From Anaeromyces robustus (Eukaryota > Neocallimastigomycota > Neocallimastigomycetes > Neocallimastigales > Neocallimastigaceae), in the NCBI GenBank assembly GCA_002104895.1, contig MCFG01000027.1, positions 55,001 through 102,500 of the forward strand: a DNA stretch of 47,500 nt. The letters run 5' to 3'. The notes below the pieces were generated by a model, which saw nothing but the letters and a program-made list of their open reading frames with translations, did no database searches and was not told the DNA's origin. A program made the translations under genes and the position numbers. Below are positions 37,187-47,500 of this stretch, in pieces (the first letter of the stretch is position 1; each line of letters begins with the position of its first letter).

Positions 37187-38361
37187 TTAACTTGATATTT
37201 TAAAAGGTACAGGACGCATTAAAGTTCCTTTAATAATATCATAAGCTCTATTCATAGAAGGACTTGGACATTTAGGATTTAAACCTTCACCAATACCATC
37301 AACTTCAATATCTTGCATAATACCTTCATTAGTAACTCTATTTTTATATTTGTAAGCTTTTATTAAAATTTCTTTTAAATCTTTCATTTCTTCTATTCTT
37401 TCTAAAACATATTTTTCTTTATCACATTCTTGTTGACGTAAAGTAGATATACTATTTTGTTCTTTATTATTATTATTATTATTAGAAGGTTGTACAATAT
37501 TTTCAATTTCTGGTGGTAGATTCATTAAATTATGTCTATAACCGGTTTTTATATCAATTCTTCTATTAACTAATCTTGAAATACACGTTTCTTTTGGAAC
37601 ATTTAAATATATAAGTCTTTATATATATATATAGTAGAATAAAAAAGAAATAATAATAAATAAACAACAAAAAATCGTTAATATATATATATATATTTAT
37701 ATATATTAATAATTTATATATATATATTTTAAAAAATATAGTTCATTTTACCTATTAGGGTAAATATCATAACGATTTAAACCATCAATTTCTTCTTGAG
37801 TAGTTGGATAACCATCTAAAATCCAACCATTTTGTTCACAATCTTCTTTTTTTAATCTTCTAACAATTAAATCTAAAACAACATCTTTTGGTGCTATTTT
37901 TTTTATTATTATTTAATTCATTAATATAAATTATTAAATAAAAAGAAATATTTTTTTAAAAAAAGTTTTAATTAATTGTAATTATTTATATATATATATA
38001 GATAAGAATAATAAAATAATAATTATTATACTTTATATTTTTTAATAATAAATAATAAATAATAATTGATGAAAGTAATCATTTAAAAATAAAATAAAAG
38101 TATTATAAAATATTAATTATTAATACCTTTATTGTAATGATTTACATAAGTTTTAAGAATAAAACCTAATTCAGAATTTGTAGATATTTCTTCTAAAATA
38201 ACATTTTCAACAGATACTATTGATAATTTTATTTTAAATAATTTTTATATCGGAAGAATAATTTAAAAAAATAATTATTTAAAATTAATAGTGAAAAATT
38301 GAAAAATATTTATATGTATGTATATATATTTATATATTTTTACTGTATATATTGACTATAA

Positions 38362-38396
<35 letters not shown>

Positions 38397-40205
38397 TATT
38401 TTTATTATTTCTAATTTATATATATATATTTATTTTATTTAATTTTTTTTTAAAATGTACCATGAATAACTCCATATTTTTTAGCAATAAATTCTGAAAG
38501 AAAAGTTTTTCCTGAACCAGGTAATCCAGCAATTGCAATTTTTAAACAAGAAGGATTATCAATAATAGGTCGTTGACCTAAATTATTATAAATTATATTA
38601 GCTACTTCTTCTTCATGACCATAAATACCATCTTTATAATAATAAGAACGATATACAGATTTAAAACAATTAATAATACTATTTAAATTTCTATTATAAA
38701 TTTCCATTTTTTTATTAATTCTAGTAAGAAATTCTACTGGTATATCTATTAAATTATTTGGATTTATAATTGAAGGTGGTGGATTATATTTAAGATGATA
38801 TGGTGTAGATGCTCTACAATCATATTTCATATCTGCAACATATTTATTAATTACTTCATCAGGTATATCTAATACAACTATTTTATTTATTTTATTTTAT
38901 TGATTTATTTTATTATAGTATTATATGTTTTATTGAATATTTAATATAAATAGAAAATTATATTATAGTGTTATATTTAAATATATAGAAATTATCAATA
39001 AATAAGTAAATAATAATATTTCGTTTTAATAATTTAATTTATTATCATTAAATAGTATATATATATATACATATAAAATAGAAATAAAAAAAAAAAAATG
39101 AAAATAAAATATAAATAAAATAAAAAAATAAAATAGTTTTATTTACTAAATGAATCAGCAATAATTCCTTTTCTTTTCATAAGAAGGGCTTGTTCTCTAG
39201 TTTTAGGATAACCTTGTAATATCCAACCACGTTTAGCTACTTTTTGTTCTTGAATTTTTTTAAAGATTAAAGAAACCACAATATTATCAGGAACAAAATT
39301 TCTATCATTGTAATAAGATTCTGCTTGAATACCTAAGGAACTTTTCGTTCTAATGGCTTCTTCAATTAATTCTGATACAATAATATGTTCACAATTTAAT
39401 TTTCCTGCTAATATTTTACCCTTTATATATATACCATTTTATAGTTATTATTATTATTTTTTTTAATTTATATACATAGCATAAAAAATACAAATTCATT
39501 AAAATAATGAAATAATAATGTTATTTTCTTTTCTTTTCTTTTCTTTTCTTTTTTGTATTTAGTTAAATAAATAGTAAATAATAAACATAATTGATATTAA
39601 AATATAATACATACAACAACTTTTACATTTGACATAGTTATACCGTGTAGAATAATTGAAGGAACTATTAGTTTAATTTTTTTTATTTTTTTATATTGAT
39701 TATTTTTGTTACGTATTAAATAAAAGTTATGATTTTTTAAAAATGAAAAATATATTAAAAAGATATATATATATATATATTATTTGATGAAAAGAAAAAG
39801 TTATTTTATCAATTAAAGTAATAAAATATAAGAAGTAATTAGTTAATATATATATGTATATATAACAACATATCTCAAACAATAAAATATATATTTCAAT
39901 ATATATGTGTATTTGAAAATAAAAAAAAAAAATTATAATATACAAAATATGAAATATATATTTATCTATAATATATATAAATATATTTATATATTTTCAT
40001 TTTTTTTTTTTTTTTTCATTTTTTTTTTATTTTAATTACCTTGAGGTTGTTGTAAATGTTCAATCATATATTCTATAGGATCAATAGGTTGTTTTGTCAA
40101 TAATTTTTGAACCATATCATGAAAAATATTAAAAATATCATGTTTATCAGCATATTCTGCAAACCCATTTATTTTTTTTTTAGATATTAAATCTTTTACT
40201 TCCAT
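37187..40205 (-). CDS. AK8: Adenylate kinase 8-like (double adenylate kinase, flagellum-associated)
   Basis: Seven exons on the minus strand: 40205-40040, 39664-39627, 39420-39147, 38877-38461, 38216-38127, 37893-37752, 37616-37187; sum 1557 nt, 518 aa. The N-terminus YADKHDIFNIFHDMVQKLL and KQPIDPIEYMIEHL matches the AK8 helical region. Two adenylate-kinase domains follow. Domain 1 (VPSIILHGITMSNGKILAGKL ... GWILQGYPKTREQAL ... PYHLKYNPPP) has an altered P-loop. Domain 2 has a perfect one (IAIAGLPGSGKTFLSEF), then GWILDGYPTTQEEIDG, LNVPKETCISRLVNRRID and a YRHNLMNLPPE lid with an Asn-rich insert. AK8 interconverts AMP/ATP and ADP and in animals is found in cilia; here it would serve the zoospore flagellum. 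An alternative donor 12 nt downstream of exon 2 would insert V-K-V-V (522 aa). Confidence 0.88.
39524..39554. repeat. (TTTTC)n microsatellite in AK8 intron
   Basis: Five to six TTTTC units in the intron between exons 2 and 3 of the AK8-like gene. In the gene's sense direction this is GAAAA, not a polypyrimidine tract. Confidence 0.8.
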
Positions 40206-43200
40206 TTTTTTCTCAATTTTTTTATATTTTATTTTTACGTTTTCTTATTATTTATTAGATATTTTTTAATTATTTATAATTTTTTTTTTCTAATATTATA
40301 TTATTAAATAAAAAAAAAAACAGAAAATAAAAATTAAAAAAATAAAAGTTTAAAAATAGTTATATATATATAAACCAAACTTATTATATTATTTTTTATT
40401 TTTCACATTTTGAAATCATCCACAAATTTTCAAATGTAAATATAAATATAAAACTTTAAACGATATTATTCATAATCTATTATAATTTTTTTTTTTTTTC
40501 AAAAAAAATTATAAACATAAAAAATAAACTTTAAATAAACTTTTTTATTACATTATTATTATAATTATTATTATAATTATTATTATATTTCTGTATTAAC
40601 TGTAATATAAATTATAAATATAATACTATAAATATAATAATTTTTTTTTTTCATTTAAAAAACAGCAACCATAAAAATCAAATAAAAAATCTGTAGTTTT
40701 TTTTTTTTTTTTTCCTTTTCATGAAAAAAAAATTTATTAATTAAAACATTAAATTTTGAATATTATTATTAAGTATTTAGAAATAAATATTATCATATCA
40801 CTATTATTTACTAATAAACAGTAATAACAGTAATTAATATTTATTTGAAATTATTAGAGGATTAATTATATAGTAAAAAAAAAGAAAAAATTAAGATTAA
40901 CGAGTAAACTAAAGTACATTTTTTTTATACATTTTTTTTATAGATATATATTAAACAATGAAGAAATTAAAATTAATAAATAAGATAAAAAAAAGAAAAA
41001 ATATATATGTATATATAATATTTTATATGTATTATTAATTTTCTTTCTTTCTTTTTATATTATATATATATATATATTATTATTAATTTTCTTTTCTTTT
41101 TCTTCTTTTTTTTTATTATTTATTTATTGAATTTTCTTCATTATTTTTTCTTTTTTTGATTATTTAACTGTTATTATTATAAATTATTAATTATAAATTA
41201 TTATTAAGATATTTTTTAAAAAAAAATTAGAAAATGAATTAATGAAAAAAAAAAAAAAAAATACAAAACAAAAGTATAATATATATATAAAAAATTATAA
41301 GTTCGATATAAAGAAAAAAAGAAAAAACAAACAAAAAAAAAAAAAAAAAAGAAAGAAAATATATTAGAATTATTTTTAATAATATTGAAAAATTATCTTC
41401 TTTTTTCTTATCTTTTTGTAGAAGAAATAAATGAATATATATATGTAATTCTTAATACTCTTCTTCTTCTATTATTAGTTTAATGACTATGTATGACTAT
41501 ATCTTTTTTTTTTTTTTGTTAAGAAAAAATATTACAAGAAAAGAATTCCAATAAAGAACTAATTTCTTTCTTTCTTTCTTTTTTTCTTTTTCTTTTTTTC
41601 TTTCTTTTTTTTTTAAAACTATATATATTATTTGAAAATGTTATATATTATTTTCAACATAACACCTTTCCATGAAATTCTAATGTAATATTAAAAACAA
41701 AAGAAATAATGAAAAAAAAAAAAAAAGAATATATATAAAATTAGTAAATTTTTTTTTTTTTTATTTTATAATAATAATATTTTTTTTATTTTGTTATTTT
41801 ATTAATTTTTTATTTATTATATATTATATGTAATAGATTTAATTATTATAATTTTTGTATTATATTTTGATATTTTATTATATTGTTATATATTATTATA
41901 TTTTATTTAATAATTATTTTATTTATTTATTCATATTTAATAATTATATATATATATTATATTTTATCTAATTATATATATATTTTATTATTATTATTTT
42001 AGATACTTTATTTTTTTTTTTTTATTTTTTTTTTTTTTTTTGTTTTTTAAATTTATCTTTGTTTTGTTTTTATCTTTTTTTTTTTTTTTTTTTTCTATAT
42101 TTACTTTTTTAAGGTAGAAAACCATTATAAAATTATTATCTTCAATATTAATTTTATAATTGTATATTTATTAAGAATCTAGATATATCACTGTTTTTAG
42201 GTTATACATAAAATTATAGTTTTAAATATATTATTAAATTTAAAATTGTAATTAATAAAACTAGTAATTTTATATATTTAATCTATATAGATTATATATC
42301 ATATATAGATTATTTAATTTATTTTTTTTTTTCTTTTTCTTTTTTTATTTTTTTTTTTTTTTCTATAATTTTAATACTTTGATTCTGTATTAATTTTTTT
42401 GTTTATACTGTATATTCTAATTTTATATTGTATATGATTTATTATTTTACTATTATTATTTTGAATTATTTATTTATATTTTATATTCTAGTTTTGTTAT
42501 TATTATTTTGATATAAAATATTAAATATATACTTATAATATAAGAGCTCTATTTACTCTTTTATTATTATTATTATTATTATTAATTTTTTTTTAATATT
42601 ATTATTTATTTTTCATTCAATATTGATATTGATATTATTTATCTTTTTCTTGATTTTTTTTTATCTTCTATAATGATTATGAATTAATCGATATAATAGA
42701 TAGTGGATTCGATATTATTGTTTTTTTTTTTATCTTAAATTAAGGGCTTTTAAATATATATAATTGAAATAGTTATTCTCTATAAATTACTTAATTATTC
42801 TTTTTTTTTTTTTTTATCATTATTTATTGTTTTTTTTTTAAAGTTAAAAAAAAAAAAAAAAGATAAGAGAATAAACTTTTATATATATATTTATAATTGA
42901 TTAAATTAATTAGTGGATTGATTATATAAAAATTAAACAAAAAAAAAATATTTCACTATTTTTTTATACAACATTATTAATTAATTAACTAATTATTAGA
43001 AAAAAATATTTTTTTTTTTTTATAATTAAAAGAATCATATGAAAAATGTTATTAATTAAAATTATTTTTTTAATTATTTAGCTTATTATAAATTAATTTT
43101 TTTTTTCCTGGATCATTTTTTTTGTTTTTTTGTTTTTTTTGTTTTTTTTTTTTTGTTTTTTTTTGCTTTTTTTTTTATGTTTTTTTTTTTTATTGTTCAT

Positions 43201-43246
43201 TGCTTGATTTTTATATATATTATATTTTCATATTTTATTTGTATAA
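40206..43246. other. 3-kb intergenic region upstream of AK8 and downstream of the PUF gene
   Basis: The first part (40206-40260) is T-rich, that is A-rich in AK8's sense direction, and is probably its 5'UTR/promoter. From about 40300 to 41700 it is mixed A- and T-runs with TTTC tracts near 41565-41620. From about 41750 to 43246 it is strongly T-rich with many T-runs, fitting a long A-rich 3'UTR of the minus-strand PUF gene. No RNA gene, transposon or coding region seen. Confidence 0.6.
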
Positions 43247-46200
43247 TTAAATAAATGTATTATCGCCAACAGATAATGAAAGTGGTGGTGATGGTGGAAT
43301 TTGAATTGACATTTTTGGTGGAGTAGTTTTAGCACCTTTCATTTTTATTGAATTTTGAATATTAGCATTATTTAATTCTTGAGTAGTAACCATTTTGGAA
43401 ATACCAGAAGATGGTGAGGATGATGGTGAACTCATGTTTAATCCTTTCATACCATTTTGATTCATATTTGGATTATTACCTTGAAGACCAAAATTAGAAT
43501 AAAAACTATTAAATGATGGGGAACCACTATTCATTAATAATGAGTAAGGATTTAATTGTTGTTTTTGTTGAAACATGTTATTATTATTTTGGAACATATT
43601 TCCATTAAATTGGGATGGAGATCCTTCAGTAGAATTTAATAATGGATTATTAAATAAATTATTACCATTAAATCCTTGAGATTGTCCAAATTTTAATGAT
43701 GGAGAATTATTTAACATAGATAAGTATGAATTTTGGAAATTAAGTGAGTCGAGAGCACGTTGTTGTTGTTGTTGTTGTTGCTGTAATATATTAAAGTTTT
43801 CATTATTGAAAGAGTTATTTAAAATTTGTTGTTGCTGCTGCTGTTGTTGTTGTTGTTGTTGTTGTTGATCAAACATACTTGGTAAAGTTTGAGTATTAGT
43901 AGATGATGTAATACTTGGATCAGTAGTAAAGTTAGCAAAGAAACTACTCATTGGTGTAGTTGGAGTTAATGGAGAAACAATATCAATTGGTGCATTATTA
44001 TAGAATAATGAAGGGTTCAAATTATTCTTAGTAGTTGGAATAATACCTAATTCTTCAAAAAGTCTCTTATAACCAACTTGGTTTGGTTTAATATCTGTTA
44101 ATTGGGATAAAGCAGTACGAACTCTATCAGCTAATTGAATTTTTTCTTCATTATTAATACATGCACTAGCTAAAATCTTTTGAATAACACTAACACCATA
44201 AGCAGGATTACTTAAAATTTCTTGTAAAATAGAGTCACTTTGGTAAAATATACTCTTAATAATCATACTTCTTGCATCCATTTCAACACGTTGATTAACT
44301 AATTTTAAAATAGTAGAAGAAGCTAATTTATTACAACAGAAAGAAGCAATATTTGTAATTAATTTTGGAGCAATAACTCTAAATCTTCCTGGTAAAGAAG
44401 AAGTATCTAAAAGCCAGGTAATAAGAAGAGCACCATTTGGATTAACACAAAGATCAGTTGAACAACGAACAATAGCCATAGCAACTTGTTTTTGTTGTCT
44501 TTTGGTTGTATGTTGAGATTCTAAACATGCTCTAATAGCTCTGGCACCAAAGCGACCTGGACCAATATCTTTACATTTGGCAACAATAGCATCAAAAATA
44601 AATTGATTATTTTGGGTTCCAAGACGAAGACAACATTGAATAACATAATTACCGAATTGATCAAGTAATAATGGTGGTGTATATTTCTTTAAACCATTAA
44701 CAATGTAATCAACTTGAACTGGTCCCTTAGCTTCATCAATTATTTTTTGAACTACCCAAGTACCATTTTTATGAATACCAACAGTAGCTAAATGTGGAGA
44801 AAGTTCTTCAATTAATTTTAAACGATTTTCATCTGATGTACGATCTAAAACTTTTTGAACAATAACATTACCAATATAATCAGTACAAAGACCAACAACA
44901 TCTGACATAATAATATTGAAATAAGATTCAATTTCTTTAGCAGTAGTATGACCTTCTAACTTCTTTCTCATTTCTTTTAATTTATTTTGATCTACTTGAC
45001 GTTTTGTTAATTGTTCTGAAAGTGTTGGAATAGTATCAAAGTATTCTTCTTGATCTTCATCAGATGGTTTAAGATATTCTGTAGTAATTGGAATAGTTAA
45101 TTGTGGTAAATCCTTTTTACCCTTTTCAGACTTTTTCTTTTCTTTTTCTTTTCCTTTTTCAGTAACTGGAGAAGAAGAAGAAGTAAGAGATTTAATAGAT
45201 TCAGTATCATGAGATTCAGATCTGGAAAGAGTTTTTGCAAAATTAATTTTAAGTGCGGAACCATTTAATTCAAAACCATTCATTTTATCTTTAGCTTTAA
45301 CAGCATCATCTAAATTTTCAAAATTAATAACACCTCCACTTTTACGAGCGAATAATTTAGTGGATTCAATAGGACCGAATTTTGAAAATCTCTTTATTAA
45401 TTCAGATGAACTTAAAGCTATTGGCATGTTATCAATTAATAAGGATTTTGTTGGAGTATTAACCATTGTCATGTCTTCATTTGCATCAGCACTGTAGAAA
45501 GTAATTTGAATTTCACTTGTTTTAATCATCTTACCATTCATTTCATTCTTAACTTTGGTAGCATCTTTTGGATTTTTATATTTAACATAAGCTACATCTT
45601 TATCAGAATCGATTTTTAAATATTCAATTTCACCATATTTAGTGAAATAAGGTTTTAAATCATTAGTAGATAAACTATGATCTAAGTATTCAACAAATAA
45701 TACAGATGGACTTTCAACTAAAGTTTCTTCATCATTTTCTAATTGTTTAATTTCTGGAAGATTTTCTAATTCTGGAGATAATAAAACTTCATTAGAAAAA
45801 CTAGAAACACTAGTATTTAAAGTTAAGCTAATCTTTGAATCTTCATCATCTTCCTTTTCACTTTTATCCATACTACCATTTTTTTCAATTTTTTTAGCAA
45901 CAATATTTAATGAAGCACCACGACGATGATTTGGACTAAATATTTGAGTGGTTTTTGGTGATAAATCTAAATAATTAATGGATGAAGATTTTGGTTTATG
46001 AGTTAAAAGTGGTGAACGTTGGAATGGTGGTTTCATTTGATTATTACCAAGCATATTAACAGGAAGAAGATTTGAATTTCTAGATTCTTCCATAAGACCA
46101 AGATTAGATTTGAAAATTTCATTTTCAATCATATTATTAGGATTAGATTTAGATAAAGTACTAAGGAATGGTGAAGTGCTAGATCTATTAGAAAGAACAG

Positions 46201-47171
46201 GAGATGATCTTTCTTCAGTAAATGGATGAGCATTATCAATTAATGGTGAAGTTTTACCAAAATTGTAATTTTTGAAAATATCATTTGAATTTAATAAATT
46301 ATCTATAAAATTTTTTTTTTTTTGAATTATATAATATTTATATTTTGGTTTTTATTTTTATATTATAATTTGAATTATATATATATATATAAATTATATT
46401 TAGTTTAATTTTATTATGAATTCAGTTTTATATTTTTTATGTAATATAAATGTTATAATTTATATGATAAAATTATATATTACCTTGATTATATCCATTA
46501 ACTTTTTTGTTCACACCAAATGCAGATGCAATAGAAAGATTTTCATTAGCATTATCCATATAGTTGGCATTCATACCTGATAAATGTGATGTAGATTGTT
46601 GAGAATTTAATAAACGGTCAGCAGCAACAGTGTTCAAAAGGTTAGCAGCAACATCATTATCATCATTAAGATCCATTCTATTCAAAGATGCCATTTGGTT
46701 TTTTGAAGTCATAGTTGTATTAGATAATTGTGGACTTCCCCAAGAATTCGAGTTAGAATTTACCATAGAAGAGTTTAACATTGGTAAAAAGTTCATTGAA
46801 TGAGAATTATAGCGATGGCCAGCTCCAACAGGTCTTTCTCTTGTTAAAGATGATTCGATACCTCCAAGATTTGTAAAATCATTACCTTGGTTTGTTAAAA
46901 TAGAATTAACACTTAAAAGATTGTTTGAATTCTTCATTTGAGATTGACCAAGATTTAAATTATCCTTCATTAAGGAAGATGTAGCAAAAGGAGAAGTTGT
47001 TCCATTTAAAGGATTATTTTGACCAAAAGAAGAAAAAAGACTTTGACTTCTATTATGTAAACTTTTACCTTTGTTTTCATCCTTTAATTGTGGTAAATAG
47101 GCTTCAGAGCCTAAAATATTCGAATAGAATGATCCTTGATCGAAAGTTTCTTGAAATGCTTGATTATTCAT
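43247..47171 (-). CDS. RRM + Pumilio (PUF) RNA-binding protein, JSN1/Puf2-type
   Basis: Cytoplasmic post-transcriptional regulator that binds mRNA 3'UTRs. Two exons, 47171-46484 and 46302-43247; sum 3744 nt, 1247 aa. The N-terminal 420 residues are Asn/Ser-rich and disordered. RRM1 is at about 428-500 (VLFVEYLDHSLSTNDLKPYF ... VAYVKYKNP) and RRM2 at about 516-587 (LLIDNMPIALSSSELIKRFS ... GGVINF). The PUF domain is at about 690-985, with repeats recognisable by GNVIVQK, NGTWVVQK, FGNYVIQC, FGARAIRACLE, NGALLITWLL, LASSTILKLV and YGVSVIQKIL. The Gln-rich, Asn-rich tail has two Gln runs (about 43760-43782 and 43826-43868). The RRM-before-PUF order and the divergent repeat core are those of yeast Jsn1/Puf1 and Puf2, not of Pumilio/Puf3-5. 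The start ATG 47171 is the first in frame after a stop-rich flank. Confidence 0.93.
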
Positions 47172-47500
47172 TTTAAATTAAGATAACTCTAAGTATTTTT
47201 ATATATTTAATAAATTATTAAATTTTACATAAAAATTGTTAATATTTTTCTATTATTATTAATTTTTTTTTTAAATCAATTATATTAATAATATTATTCA
47301 ATAGAATATATATTAAAACAAGATTTTTAATATTAACATAGAGATTACTATATTGTATATATTTATCTTTACAAAAAAAAAGTTTCATTAATAATAAATA
47401 TTTAATTACCTTTTTTTGTACTTTAATTAAGATGAAATAAATATTTAATTAAATTGTTGATATTATACATATATTACTATTTTTGTAGTAATACTATTAT
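47172..47500. other. Upstream flank of the PUF gene
   Basis: 329 bp of A+T-rich sequence, presumably 5'UTR and promoter of the minus-strand PUF gene. No motif or further gene seen before the window ends. Confidence 0.5.

Overview
The window is nuclear DNA of a eukaryote with extreme A+T content outside its exons. It has short GT-AG introns, long (TAAA)n and (AAT)n arrays, and Asn/Ser/Lys-rich proteins. The gene set points to an early-diverging zoosporic fungus. A JSN1-type RRM+PUF protein and a YPL162C/STIMATE-type membrane protein occur beside FIBP and the axonemal adenylate kinase AK8, which flagellated lineages keep. Together with the base composition, the best guess is an anaerobic gut fungus (Neocallimastigomycota). 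This is inference; no marker gene settles it.

Layout. 1-2426 (+): 3' part of an ER lumenal Hsp70-family chaperone (HYOU1/Lhs1) ending in RDEL. 3498-8874 (-): DDX11/Chl1 iron-sulfur DNA helicase with about 22 exons. 9313-12155 (+): RIO2 kinase, nine exons, divergent from the helicase. 13792-15650 (+): STIMATE-family membrane protein, seven exons including one of 13 bp. 16470-18052 (-): FIBP homologue, four exons. 18794-19691 (+): 40S ribosomal protein uS2 (RPSA/Rps0), divergent from FIBP. 20270-22546: a nested pair of 5'-truncated LINE copies, with a solo 3' tail near 23.5 kb. 24182-25858 (-): intronless leucine-rich-repeat protein. 25.9-29.5 kb: gene-poor simple repeats. 29548-35242 (+): very large disordered Asn/Ser/Lys-rich protein whose first coding exon is probably only the ATG. 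37187-40205 (-): AK8-like double adenylate kinase, seven exons. 43247-47171 (-): PUF protein with two RRMs, two exons.

The genes form no operon or shared pathway. They are mostly housekeeping genes: ER folding, cohesion helicase, 40S maturation and a 40S protein, ER/vacuole membrane, mRNA control and flagellar nucleotide metabolism. For RIO2, STIMATE, FIBP, uS2, AK8, the PUF gene and the large disordered protein, the exon lengths I derived sum to whole numbers of codons, which supports those models. No tRNA, rRNA, CRISPR array or LTR element was seen. The most unusual items are the nested LINE insertion, the altered first P-loop and twin splice donors of AK8, the ATG-only exon, and the giant low-complexity protein with a repeated short DD-x-P-x-A motif.
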